Source of the DNA: Paenibacillus sp. Soil750
GTDB lineage: Bacteria > Bacillota > Bacilli > Paenibacillales > NBRC-103111
Assembly: GCF_001428045.1 (NCBI RefSeq)
Contig: NZ_LMSD01000034.1
Coordinates: forward strand, 248,001-312,000
Direction: 5' to 3'
Length of the DNA: 64,000 nt
Shown: one piece after another, positions 17,063-24,852 of the stretch
Position numbering within the stretch: position 1 is the first letter of the stretch
Layout: each line of letters begins with the position of its first letter
Translations under genes and position numbers: made by a program
The notes under the pieces: model-generated
The model's input: the letters and a program-made list of their open reading frames with translations, nothing else
The model's database searches: none
Told to the model about the DNA's origin: nothing

Positions 17063-17950
17063 ATGGTCATATCACCAAATTTGCGAGATCTAAGCTTTGT
17101 TAATTTGCAAGGTGTGAAGTTTTTTGAGCTGATCGCTGAGCCTGTTGAGCAAGAAATTCTACCAGGTGTGTTCTTCAATGGGTGGGGATACAACGGAAGT
17201 ATCCCAGGGCCGACGATACGCGTGTTTCCCGGCGATTGGGTGACTATTCGCGTACACAATCGGCTGCCGGATGCCACAAGTGTGCACTGGCATGGGCTGG
17301 ATGTACCGAATCGCATGGACGGCGTGCCAGCCGTTGAACCTTCGCCTTATATCGAACAAGGACAGTTTTTTGACTATCATTTTCAAATTGTAAATCCACC
17401 AGGTACACATATGTATCACACCCATGTAGACGCTGCATTTCAAGAGTTAATGGGCTTAGGTGGAGGTTTTATTATTGAGGATCCCTATGAATACAGTGCT
17501 CAGCGCGATTATTTCATTATGCTGCAAGAGTTTCACCTAAAAGGCATGGAAAAAGGTGTAGTGAAGTCAGGACGATTTGAGCTGGATACCATGTCGGATG
17601 GCTTTAACTTTTTTACGATGAATGGTCGCTGCTTTCCACATACAACGCCGTTACCTGTCCGTTATGGGGAGGAAGTGCGCATTCGCTTTGGGAATATCGG
17701 GATGAATGCGCATCCGATCCATTTGCATGGACATCAGTTCTGGGTGACAGCAGCAGATGGGAACACGATACCTCATTTCAATAGAGAACTGCGCAACACG
17801 ATACTTGTGCCTAGCGGAGTCACCACGGATATTGAATTTTCAGCGCATAATCCCGGCGTTTGGCCGCTTCATTGTCATATGCCGCATCATACATCGAATA
17901 ACATGACGAAGCCAACGGGTGGCATGTTCACCGTCGTTCAGTATGTGTAG
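17063..17950 (+). CDS. two-domain multicopper oxidase, no signal peptide
   Basis: 295 residues with two cupredoxin domains. All copper motifs are present: HWHG (His75, His77), HTH (His119, His121), HPIHLHGH (His217, His220, His222) and HCHMPHH, giving His270, Cys271, His272 and His276, with Met281 as a likely axial type 1 ligand. This is the layout of small two-domain laccases, which work as trimers and oxidise phenols or metal ions with O2. No signal peptide or Tat motif is seen from either ATG 17063 (with GGGAGG upstream) or 17042. Natural substrate unknown. Confidence 0.88.
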   Translation: MVISPNLRDLSFVNLQGVKFFELIAEPVEQEILPGVFFNGWGYNGSIPGPTIRVFPGDWVTIRVHNRLPDATSVHWHGLDVPNRMDGVPAVEPSPYIEQGQFFDYHFQIVNPPGTHMYHTHVDAAFQELMGLGGGFIIEDPYEYSAQRDYFIMLQEFHLKGMEKGVVKSGRFELDTMSDGFNFFTMNGRCFPHTTPLPVRYGEEVRIRFGNIGMNAHPIHLHGHQFWVTAADGNTIPHFNRELRNTILVPSGVTTDIEFSAHNPGVWPLHCHMPHHTSNNMTKPTGGMFTVVQYV

Positions 17951-17988
17951 GAAAGAATGGCTATAGTTATTTTATCCTCGGATGCCCC

Positions 17989-18017
17989 TTGACGTGACCT
18001 GCTTCAGTAGGTAATAT
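17989..18017 (+). promoter_or_regulatory. promoter of the T-box/thrS transcript
   Basis: TTGACG (17989-17994), 17-base spacer, TAATAT (18012-18017). Transcription would start near 18024, at the 5' side of the T-box leader. Confidence 0.75.
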
Positions 18018-18023
18018 GAGTTC

Positions 18024-18298
18024 CATAATCACATATGAAGTTATGATCAAAGACATGATTTTCATCACGAACTGCCCAGAGAGAGAAGTACTAGCTGAAA
18101 TCTTCTCCTGTTGCCGGTTGAAAATTACCCCTTTGTAGCTGTGACGCTGAACCCACTGCGAAGTAACGCAGAGTAGTAAGTGACACCGCCTTATCCCCGA
18201 TAACGGATACTAATAAGGACTTCCGTCATGGGAGTCGAATTAGGGTGGAACCACGAGCTGAACGCACTCGTCCCTTTCTGGGAGAGATGCGTTTTTTT
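18024..18298 (+). ncRNA. T-box leader of thrS (threonine specifier ACC)
   Basis: The invariant T-box AGGGTGGAACCACG is at 18242-18255, followed by a terminator stem AACGCACTCGTCCC / GGGAGAGATGCGTT and seven T (18261-18298). Upstream, a stem I-like region has the distal CCAGAGAG element near 18074 and an ACC triplet at 18127-18129 in the expected specifier-loop context, which would pair with uncharged tRNA-Thr. Uncharged tRNA stabilises the antiterminator and allows thrS expression. Confidence 0.9.
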
Positions 18299-18334
18299 GC
18301 GTTCACAAAAACAAGGAAAAGGAGGTAGGAAGGC

Positions 18335-20248
18335 ATGGATATTGACGTAATTTTGCCAGATGGAACAAGTAGGAGGTACGTACAAGGCACGACGATTGAA
18401 CAAGTTGCGGAATCGATTAGTGTGGGGCTGAGGAAGCAAGCGATCGCGGGCAAAATGAACGGCCAATTGGTCGATTTACAGCAACAAATTGAAGCGGATG
18501 GCCACATCGAAATCGTCACTTTGGAGAGTGAACAGGGGTTAGAGGTTTATCGTCATAGCACAGCGCATATATTAGCTCAAGCGCTTAAACGGATCTATGG
18601 GGCACAGGACATTAAACTTGGTATTGGACCTGTCATTGAAGATGGTTTTTATTATGATATCGAGATTGAGAAACCATTATCAACTGAAGATCTAAGAGCA
18701 ATAGAAGACGTAATGAGTCTAATCATTCAAGAGAACATTCCGATTGTTCGACGAGTCGTCAGCCGAGAGGAAGCCTTGGACATTTTTGCGAAGTTGGATG
18801 AATCTTATAAGCTTGAACTTATCCGAGATCTGCCAGCAGACGTGTTGATTTCGATCTATGAGCAAGGGGAATTCTTCGATCTTTGTCGAGGACCGCATCT
18901 CCCTTCAACTGGAAGAATTAAAGCTTTTAAACTGCTCCATGTCGCAGGGGCGTATTGGCGAGGAGACGCGAAGAATCCCATGCTGCAGCGGATCTATGGC
19001 ACTGCCTTTCTGAAGAAAGCGCAGTTAGATGACCATCTGCATAGGCTCGAAGAAGCGAAGAAACGTGACCATCGTAAGCTTGGGAAAGAGCTTGAACTTT
19101 TTATGTTTTCGGAAGAAGCGCCGGGCATGCCTTTTTATTTGCCGAAGGGGATGATCTTGCGGAATGAACTTGAGAATTTCGCTCGCGAGCTGCAGCGCGT
19201 TAGAGAATATGATGAAGTGCGTACACCTCTGATGATGAATAATCGCATTTGGGAAGAATCGGGGCATTGGGATCATTATAAAGACAATATGTACTTTACG
19301 CATGTAGACGAAACAAAGTTTGCCCTTAAACCGATGAATTGCCCAGGTCACATGTTGATTTATAAAAATAGTTTACACTCCTACAGGGAATTACCGATTC
19401 GCCTTGCAGAATTTGGTCAGGTGCATCGTCATGAGTTTTCGGGAGCGTTGAATGGGATGATGCGTGTGCGGACTTTTTGTCAGGATGATGCCCATCTCTT
19501 CGTTCTGCCAGAACAAATTGAGGATGAAATCGGGCGCGTTATTGAGCTGATCTCGCATGTCTATCACGTATTTGGTTTTGAATATCGGATTGAGCTTTCG
19601 ACAAGACCAGATGATTATATGGGTTCAAGTGAGCTCTGGGATCAAGCGGAGCGATCGTTACAGAATGTCCTGGATAAAAGAGGGATCGCGTACCGTATTA
19701 ATGAGGGGGATGGCGCTTTCTATGGGCCAAAAATTGATTTTCACATCCTCGATGCCTTAAAGCGGAGTTGGCAGTGTGGAACGATCCAATTGGATTTCCA
19801 AATGCCTGAAAAATTCGACTTATCTTATATTGGAGATGATAGTCTCAAGCATCGGCCAGTTGTGATTCATCGGGCAGTGTATGGTTCGATTGATCGCTTT
19901 ATCGGAATTTTAACTGAGCATTATGCGGGAGCGTTCCCGTTGTGGCTGGCACCTGTTCAAGTGAAACTACTGCCAGTTTCTGATCACTATGTGGATTATG
20001 CTTTCCAAGTGAAGAAATCGCTTGAAGAGGCAGGAATACGTGTGGAATTGGATGCGCGGGCGGAGAAATTAGGCTATAAAATTCGCGAAGCCCAGCTTGA
20101 CAAAGTCATGTACATGCTCATCCTTGGTGAAAAAGAACAAATCTCCGGCGGTGTCTCCATCCGAAAAAGAGGAGAGGGTGATCTTGGAATAAGATCACTG
20201 CCGGAGATTATGGAGCAAATCAAGTCAGAAATTGCGGCGAAGCAGTAA
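18335..20248 (+). CDS. thrS: threonine--tRNA ligase
   Basis: 637 residues, a full class II threonyl-tRNA synthetase. An N-terminal TGS domain (residues about 1-62) is followed by the editing domain with HSTAHILAQAL and DLCRGPHLP, then the catalytic core with MNCPGHMLIYK, motif 2 region FGQVHRHEFSGAL, and motif 3-like VVIHRAVYGSIDRFIG, and finally an anticodon-binding domain (LAPVQVKLLPVSDHY). AAAGGAGG precedes the ATG. It is controlled by the T-box leader just upstream. It may be one of two ThrRS genes, as in Bacillus, but that cannot be seen here. Confidence 0.97.
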   Translation: MDIDVILPDGTSRRYVQGTTIEQVAESISVGLRKQAIAGKMNGQLVDLQQQIEADGHIEIVTLESEQGLEVYRHSTAHILAQALKRIYGAQDIKLGIGPVIEDGFYYDIEIEKPLSTEDLRAIEDVMSLIIQENIPIVRRVVSREEALDIFAKLDESYKLELIRDLPADVLISIYEQGEFFDLCRGPHLPSTGRIKAFKLLHVAGAYWRGDAKNPMLQRIYGTAFLKKAQLDDHLHRLEEAKKRDHRKLGKELELFMFSEEAPGMPFYLPKGMILRNELENFARELQRVREYDEVRTPLMMNNRIWEESGHWDHYKDNMYFTHVDETKFALKPMNCPGHMLIYKNSLHSYRELPIRLAEFGQVHRHEFSGALNGMMRVRTFCQDDAHLFVLPEQIEDEIGRVIELISHVYHVFGFEYRIELSTRPDDYMGSSELWDQAERSLQNVLDKRGIAYRINEGDGAFYGPKIDFHILDALKRSWQCGTIQLDFQMPEKFDLSYIGDDSLKHRPVVIHRAVYGSIDRFIGILTEHYAGAFPLWLAPVQVKLLPVSDHYVDYAFQVKKSLEEAGIRVELDARAEKLGYKIREAQLDKVMYMLILGEKEQISGGVSIRKRGEGDLGIRSLPEIMEQIKSEIAAKQ

Positions 20249-20253
20249 CGAGA

Positions 20254-21144
20254 TTAGTTTTCGTACCAAGGATTCAAATGGATCAGAACTTCATCTACGT
20301 CACTATGCTGATCCATAATGGATTTCTTGATGGCACGTGAAATGTCATGCCCTTGTTGGATGGTCAGTTCACCATGTACTGATATTCGAGCATCTACCAG
20401 AATATAATGTCCGTGCTCTCTCGCACGTACACGATCAATACGTTTCACGCCAGGAACCGCTTCGATCAACGCAGTATATTGCGAAAGCATGTGTTGATCG
20501 ACGGTTTTTTCCATGAGAATATCAAAGGATTCTTTGGCCATTTCGATGCCTAGTTTCAAAACTAGGAGAGATACAATAACTCCGGCCGCTGCATCGCCAT
20601 AGGCTAACCAGTAAATGTCATAAGCTTTACCAATGAAAGCTAAGCCAATACCTACAACAGCTGCAAGTGAGGCATACACATCGGCTATATGATCATGAGC
20701 TGTCGCAATTAAGCCTTTGCTGTTCGTACTACGTCCGATTCGCATGGTGTATACATAAAGAAGATATTTCCATACCACGGAAACTGCTGAAGCGATTAAG
20801 GCGATTAGACTTGGTGCGCTTGGTTCATGGAATAAAGCCGCAACTGCGTGGTATCCGATATAAAGTGCAGCTGTTACAAGGATGAAAGCAACAAAGCCTG
20901 ATCCCAGTACTTCGGCTTTACCGTGGCCATATGGGTGATCTTCATCTGCAGGGAGCTTGGAAATCCGCATGGCACTTAGTGCGGCAATGGTTGCAATAAT
21001 GTCCCCTGCGTTATGAACGCCGTCTGCCATGAGGACTTCACTGTTAAATATGAGACCGATAATAATTTTGATAATCGTTAATAAAATGTTACTGATGAGG
21101 GAGAGCCAAATGGCCCAAACCGATGACTTGTTGTTGACGTGCAT
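20254..21144 (-). CDS. cation diffusion facilitator (CDF) metal transporter
   Basis: 296 residues with about six transmembrane segments and a cytosolic C-terminal metal-sensing domain. The metal-site residues are visible in LMADGVHNAGDI (HxxxD) and ATAHDHIADVY (HDxxxD-like), and the CDF C-terminal fold begins at MEKTVDQHML. It exports Zn, Mn, Co or Fe in exchange for protons. The frame is open to 21231, but AGGAGGT before the ATG at 21144 fixes the start. The leader upstream contains a terminator hairpin about 40 bases before the gene. Convergent with thrS, only five bases apart. Confidence 0.9.
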   Translation of the reverse strand: MHVNNKSSVWAIWLSLISNILLTIIKIIIGLIFNSEVLMADGVHNAGDIIATIAALSAMRISKLPADEDHPYGHGKAEVLGSGFVAFILVTAALYIGYHAVAALFHEPSAPSLIALIASAVSVVWKYLLYVYTMRIGRSTNSKGLIATAHDHIADVYASLAAVVGIGLAFIGKAYDIYWLAYGDAAAGVIVSLLVLKLGIEMAKESFDILMEKTVDQHMLSQYTALIEAVPGVKRIDRVRAREHGHYILVDARISVHGELTIQQGHDISRAIKKSIMDQHSDVDEVLIHLNPWYEN

Positions 21145-21179
21145 GAATGATGACCTCCTGCAGAAGTGTTTCCCGAAGG

Positions 21180-21209
21180 AAAAAAAATCCCTCGACCTAA
21201 GGTCGGGGG
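21180..21209 (-). terminator. terminator hairpin in the CDF leader
   Basis: On the minus strand a 9-bp stem (arms 21201-21209 and 21189-21197) with a 3-base loop is followed by eight T. It lies between a minus-strand promoter-like element and the CDF start codon, so it is either the end of a short upstream transcript or an attenuator. Confidence 0.85.
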
Positions 21210-21376
21210 ATTGGGCTGTTATTTTTTCCACATAAGAATTTATAAGTTTCTAATACATGAAAAAACAAATTCTTATTGGCGATAAAAACTACATTTAAAA
21301 CGCGGTCGATCATCCTCGAAGGACTTCGATAGGAGTTTTTATCATGAGAATCTAGTAAACTATCAAAATTAGTCAT
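21197..21376 (-). CDS. possible 59-residue leader ORF
   Basis: ATG at 21376 opens a 59-residue frame whose TAG stop (21199-21197) falls at the loop edge of the terminator hairpin. A weak AAGTG precedes the ATG. The composition is unremarkable, without a signal peptide or clear domain. If translated, ribosomes would reach the hairpin and could prevent termination into the CDF gene. It may equally be a chance frame over a structured RNA. Confidence 0.3.
   Translation of the reverse strand: MTNFDSLLDSHDKNSYRSPSRMIDRVLNVVFIANKNLFFHVLETYKFLCGKNNSPIPRP
21232..21343 (-). ncRNA. structured leader upstream of the CDF gene (candidate regulatory RNA)
   Basis: Two perfect 10-bp pairings occur in series. 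GATAAAAACT (minus strand, from 21343) pairs with AGTTTTTATC (ending 21281) and encloses a 43-base core that has its own TCGAA-GTCC-TTCGA hairpin. ATAAGAATTT pairs with AAATTCTTAT across 21276-21232. The terminator at 21209-21180 follows. The order aptamer-like domain, second helix, terminator, metal-exporter gene suggests transcription attenuation. It does not obviously match the Mn (yybP-ykoY) or NiCo (czcD) riboswitch consensus as I remember them. Confidence 0.45.
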
Positions 21377-21408
21377 ATTCAACACTTCACTTTTCACAAA
21401 TATCTTTG

Positions 21409-21415
21409 TATAATA
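21409..21415. promoter_or_regulatory. overlapping bidirectional -10 boxes
   Basis: The + strand reads TATAAT at 21409-21414 with TTCACT 17 bases upstream, serving the HPr-like gene. The minus strand reads TGGTATTAT, an extended -10, over 21418-21410, serving the CDF leader. The two promoters share the same bases, so initiation should be mutually exclusive. Confidence 0.5.
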
Positions 21416-21472
21416 CCACACATAATGAGAAATCACAAACCTCCAAATGTCCTGGGAAGGAAGTCGAGCGGC

Positions 21473-21736
21473 ATGCGCGTACATGAATTTAAGATTACAA
21501 AGGATTTAGAGCGAAGCGATTTATCTGGTATTTCTGTGAAATCATCTCATTTTATTTCAGATGTCACGCTCGACTTTCAGTTTGATGATAAGCACCATAA
21601 AGTTGATGTGAAAAGTGTATTAGGTATGCTGCTAGTCCCCATCAAGGCAGGCACGACACTGCGTTTGCTCACGAGAGGAAAAGATGAGGAAGAGGCTATG
21701 CATTTTATTTTTGATTTATTTCGGATCTTTTGTTAA
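21473..21736 (+). CDS. HPr-like protein lacking the active-site histidine (Crh-like)
   Basis: 87 residues, the length of HPr. The second half fits HPr well: a KVDVKSVLGMLLVPIKAGTT segment matches the conserved KS-IMG region, with Ser48 at the HPr-kinase phosphorylation position, followed by a GKDEEEAM helix. In the first half the phosphorylatable GIHARPA loop is replaced by SGISVKSS, so PTS phosphotransfer is not possible. Bacillus Crh likewise lost this His but kept the regulatory Ser, so a role in catabolite control via CcpA is conceivable. GAAGGAAG precedes the ATG; the frame is open to 21425. The similarity is modest, hence moderate confidence. Confidence 0.6.
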   Translation: MRVHEFKITKDLERSDLSGISVKSSHFISDVTLDFQFDDKHHKVDVKSVLGMLLVPIKAGTTLRLLTRGKDEEEAMHFIFDLFRIFC

Positions 21737-21883
21737 CTGCTTGTTCGTATGCGCTTACAGAGTGCAGAATTGTATTGTTTTGTGACAAGATTGGATAGAG
21801 CGCTGACACGATATAAGAGGTAGAATAGCAGATATAAACGGTGTGGAGACACGCTAGTAAAGGCTGTTGGAGGTCATTTATCG

Positions 21884-22918
21884 ATGAGTAGTTATCGCGT
21901 GGTTGTTGTTGGGTGTGGCGGTATGGCCAATGTATGGGTTGAAAATATGAAACAAAGACATGAATGCGAAATTGTGGCGCTTGTTGATATTAAAACGGAG
22001 TTCGCGCTAGCGATGGCGGAGCGTCATGGGCTAACTTGTGGTGTGTATACGGATGTTGAAGCAGCCATTCGTGACAATGCGGCTAATCTAGTGCTGGATA
22101 TTACCATACCGGCGAGTCACTTCCAAGTCGGAACGACTGCGCTTCGTCATGGCTGCGATGTGTTCGGTGAGAAGCCGATGGCTGCTACGATGGACGAGGC
22201 TAGGGAGCTTATTCAGAGGGCAGATGAAGCAGGGAAATCACTAGCTGTCATGCAAAATCGTCGGTATGACGCGAATATTCGCGCCTTTCGTCAGTTAATC
22301 CAAACCGGTACGATTGGACGTGTAGGTTATGTCGGTGCGGACTTCTTTCTGGGGCCGCATTTTGGAGGCTTTCGCGATGCAATGGAAAGTCCGCTCATTC
22401 TAGATATGGCGATCCATACGTTCGATCAAGCTCGTTTTATTATAGGGGCAGACCCCGTTTCGGTGTACTGCCAAGAATTTAACCCACCCGGCTCCTGGTA
22501 TGCCGGGAATGCCTCCGCGATCTGCATCTACGAGATGTCAGACGGCTCTGTGTTCTGCTACCGCGGCTCCTGGTGCGCGGAAGGTGCGCCGACCTCCTGG
22601 GAGGCGGCTTGGCGCGTAACGGGCGAGCAGGGCACTGCTCTGTGGGACGGAGCGGGTGCGCCGTACGCGGAGATTGTCGCTGCCGGCAATCAGGACGGCA
22701 AGTTCCTTCGCGAGTTCACGCGCGTGGACGCGCACGTGAACTGGTCTGGCCGCAGCGGCCATGCCGGCTGCTTGGACGAGATGTTCGCGGCGCTGGCCGA
22801 AGGCCGCCGCGCGGAGACCGACTGCCGCGACAATATCAAGAGCATGGCGATGGTATTGGGCGCGCTGGACAGCGCGAAGCTGGGCCAGAAGGTCGATCTG
22901 CGCTCGTATTGGAGCTAA
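21884..22918 (+). CDS. Gfo/Idh/MocA-family oxidoreductase
   Basis: 344 residues: an N-terminal Rossmann domain (VVVVGCGGMANVWVENM) with the EKPMAATMDEA motif that carries the conserved Lys, then the GFO_IDH_MocA C-terminal beta-sheet domain (LDMAIHTFDQARFIIG). Such enzymes oxidise sugars, inositols or their derivatives with NAD(P). GGAGGT lies at 21870-21875. The final third (from about 22480) is strikingly rich in G+C and lacks frame damage. Single gene ended by a terminator at 22938-22980. Substrate unknown. Confidence 0.9.
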   Translation: MSSYRVVVVGCGGMANVWVENMKQRHECEIVALVDIKTEFALAMAERHGLTCGVYTDVEAAIRDNAANLVLDITIPASHFQVGTTALRHGCDVFGEKPMAATMDEARELIQRADEAGKSLAVMQNRRYDANIRAFRQLIQTGTIGRVGYVGADFFLGPHFGGFRDAMESPLILDMAIHTFDQARFIIGADPVSVYCQEFNPPGSWYAGNASAICIYEMSDGSVFCYRGSWCAEGAPTSWEAAWRVTGEQGTALWDGAGAPYAEIVAAGNQDGKFLREFTRVDAHVNWSGRSGHAGCLDEMFAALAEGRRAETDCRDNIKSMAMVLGALDSAKLGQKVDLRSYWS

Positions 22919-22937
22919 CGTAACTGCGAAGCATAAT

Positions 22938-22980
22938 AAAAAGCCAACAATTCACACTCGGTGTGGGATTGTTGGCTTTT
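22938..22980 (+). terminator. intrinsic terminator
   Basis: AAAAGCCAACAAT pairs with ATTGTTGGCTTTT (13 bp), loop containing ACAC/GTGT; U-rich 3' arm. Confidence 0.88.
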
Positions 22981-22987
22981 CTGTGTG

Positions 22988-23290
22988 AAGCAGGTTAGTT
23001 AAAGTAGAAGGAATAGCAGGTCAGTCAAAGTAGATAACAATTCAGATGCTGCCGCCCGGTCAGTAGCTATTTCAAGTGCCGCCGACCAAATTATATGGAA
23101 AAAATACAGCTAATTTCACTCCATCCAGCCGAAAAAACACGTTAGATGGATTTCCTACAGCTAATTATGCCAATTCCGACGTTTTTGAAGAAATCGAGGT
23201 TAATTTGCTACATGAAATCCAGTTAATTGTTGTTTTCGCAAGATATGCGTGAAATTAGCTGTATGAAATCCAGTTATTCACAATGACTGG
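22988..23290. repeat. intergenic repeats, no gene
   Basis: Non-coding gap. At 22988-23032 AGCAGGTTAGTTAAAGTAGA and AGCAGGTCAGTCAAAGTAGA are a direct repeat. At about 23098-23280 copies of CTAATTT/TTAATTTGCT and ATGAAATCCAGTTA recur (ACATGAAATCCAGTTAATTG; TATGAAATCCAGTTATTCAC), in partly inverted arrangement with TTAGATGGATTTCCTACAG. This looks like a dispersed intergenic element. No reading frame with a ribosome site. Confidence 0.55.
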
Positions 23291-23372
23291 CATCTAGAGG
23301 TGGCGCTCAAAGGTTTACGCTCTGATTAGATGTTTTCGCCAACGCTAGGCACGACTAGCAGAGAATCTCCGT

Positions 23373-24272
23373 TTAATGAATATCTTTCTTCTTAAAGCGT
23401 CCACCCTTAACATCATGGATATTCCCGATGGCCAAGAAGGCTTTGGGATCCAAGTCGTCGACAATGGATTTGAGCTTCGCTTCTTCGAGTCGAGTAATGA
23501 CGCTGAAGATGACCTTTTTATCATCACCGGTAAAAGCGCCTTCGCCTTTGAGGTACGTGACTCCCCGACCTAGTCGATTTGTAATTGAATCACCAATTTT
23601 CACATATTCATCGCTGATAATCCAAACCGATTTGGATTGATCAAGACCTTCAATCGTGATATCAATCATTTTATAAGCAATAAAATAGGCAATCAGAGAA
23701 TACATCGCACGATCCCAACCGAAGACAAAGCCTGCGCTGGCAAGAATGAACAAATTGAAGAACATGACAATTTCGCCTACCGAGAAGGCACTCTTTTTGC
23801 TAAATAAAATAGCTACAATTTCCGTACCGTCTAGCGATCCTCCTGATCGAATAACGAGCCCGACGCCAATCCCAAGGATAATCCCGCCGAATACAGCAGC
23901 TAGCAAAGGATCCATGGTGATGGCTTTAACAGGGTGAAGTAAAGATGTGCCAATCGACATGACAATAACCGAGAAGGTTGTTGATATAGCAAAGGTTTTG
24001 CCAATTTGCTTATATCCGAGTAAGACGAAAGGTAGGTTGAGCAGAACTAGAAATATACCGAGTGGGAAGCCAGATAAATGTGATGCAATGATGGAAATCC
24101 CTACGATACCACCATCAATAATATGATTTGGAACTAAGAAAATTTCTAATCCAATGGATACGAGCGCGGCACCAATGATCATAAAAAAGATTCTGCGTGC
24201 AAATTTCAATCGTGTCAATTTTTGATGTTGTGCATGTGCATGTGCTTGAGCTTGAGCTTGTGAATTAGCCAT
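23373..24272 (-). CDS. YitT family membrane protein (DUF161/DUF2179)
   Basis: 299 residues: five transmembrane segments in the first two thirds (HIIDGGIVGISIIASHLSG; LGIGVGLVIRSGGSLDGTEI are the family marks), then a cytosolic DUF2179 domain (GRGVTYLKGEGAFTGDDKKV). Family members are of unknown transport function. The N-terminus has an odd alternating Ala-Gln/Ala-His tract (QAQAQAHAHAQHQ). AAGGGG precedes the ATG. No operon partner. Confidence 0.88.
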   Translation of the reverse strand: MANSQAQAQAHAHAQHQKLTRLKFARRIFFMIIGAALVSIGLEIFLVPNHIIDGGIVGISIIASHLSGFPLGIFLVLLNLPFVLLGYKQIGKTFAISTTFSVIVMSIGTSLLHPVKAITMDPLLAAVFGGIILGIGVGLVIRSGGSLDGTEIVAILFSKKSAFSVGEIVMFFNLFILASAGFVFGWDRAMYSLIAYFIAYKMIDITIEGLDQSKSVWIISDEYVKIGDSITNRLGRGVTYLKGEGAFTGDDKKVIFSVITRLEEAKLKSIVDDLDPKAFLAIGNIHDVKGGRFKKKDIH

Positions 24273-24311
24273 GAAAGTTTCCCCTTTTCCTCAATCATTC
24301 AATTTCGTTTC

Positions 24312-24680
24312 TTATGAGTAAGAAGGAATGAGGCCCGCATAACGTGAGGTGAATTTAAGGAAAGCAAGTAGGATAACTTTCAGTTTTTTCCAAATTAAAT
24401 TTGTCAAAAAAACGATGAATACAACAAAAACGGTCATTTCATAGTGCTTGTGAAACTGGTCATGCAAGTGAATTTTATTTTCGTAGACATGAATGAATTC
24501 CTTAGAAGGCGGTTGCTGTTGACTAGTCAAGACCTGAGTGGTATTGGCTGAAATGAGAACATCGGTATCGGCTGCAGCATGATTGGATATTGGGGGTGTT
24601 AATGGGAAGACGAAAAGTCCAAGAATCAGCCAGACCATGATTGTCCAACAGCATCTGCGTGTTAAAGGGTTCACATACAT
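24312..24680 (-). CDS. hypothetical membrane protein
   Basis: About 122 residues from ATG 24680, preceded by GGAGGGG; the frame is open to 24704. A first hydrophobic segment (WTIMVWLILGLFVFPLT) resembles a signal sequence or anchor and is followed by an extracytoplasmic-looking region, then a second segment (MTVFVVFIVFLTNLIW) and a basic tail. I do not recognise the family. It lies 39 bases upstream of the YitT gene on the same strand, so it may share its transcript. Confidence 0.55.
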   Translation of the reverse strand: MYVNPLTRRCCWTIMVWLILGLFVFPLTPPISNHAAADTDVLISANTTQVLTSQQQPPSKEFIHVYENKIHLHDQFHKHYEMTVFVVFIVFLTNLIWKKLKVILLAFLKFTSRYAGLIPSYS

Positions 24681-24852
24681 CCCCTCCAGACAATATGAAT
24701 CCAAATTTGCTTGAATTGTAGCACTTCATTTCCAATGAGTCAAACTCCGAGCGTTATAAACCCGGTGTCTCGATTTCCTTCGTTGAATTTGGACCATTTA
24801 TGCCAATTGTGCATACTATAGTAGGATGAACCCAAGCAGGAGAGGTGTAATT

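Noticed and set aside
22570..22918. Horizontal transfer of the G+C-rich oxidoreductase end
   Set aside because: Only the last third is G+C-rich and the protein is continuous, so local composition alone does not support a transfer boundary.
22573..22923. Open frames of 75-116 codons overlapping the G+C-rich end of the oxidoreductase
   Set aside because: Arg/Gly-rich compositions typical of off-frame translation of G+C-rich coding sequence.
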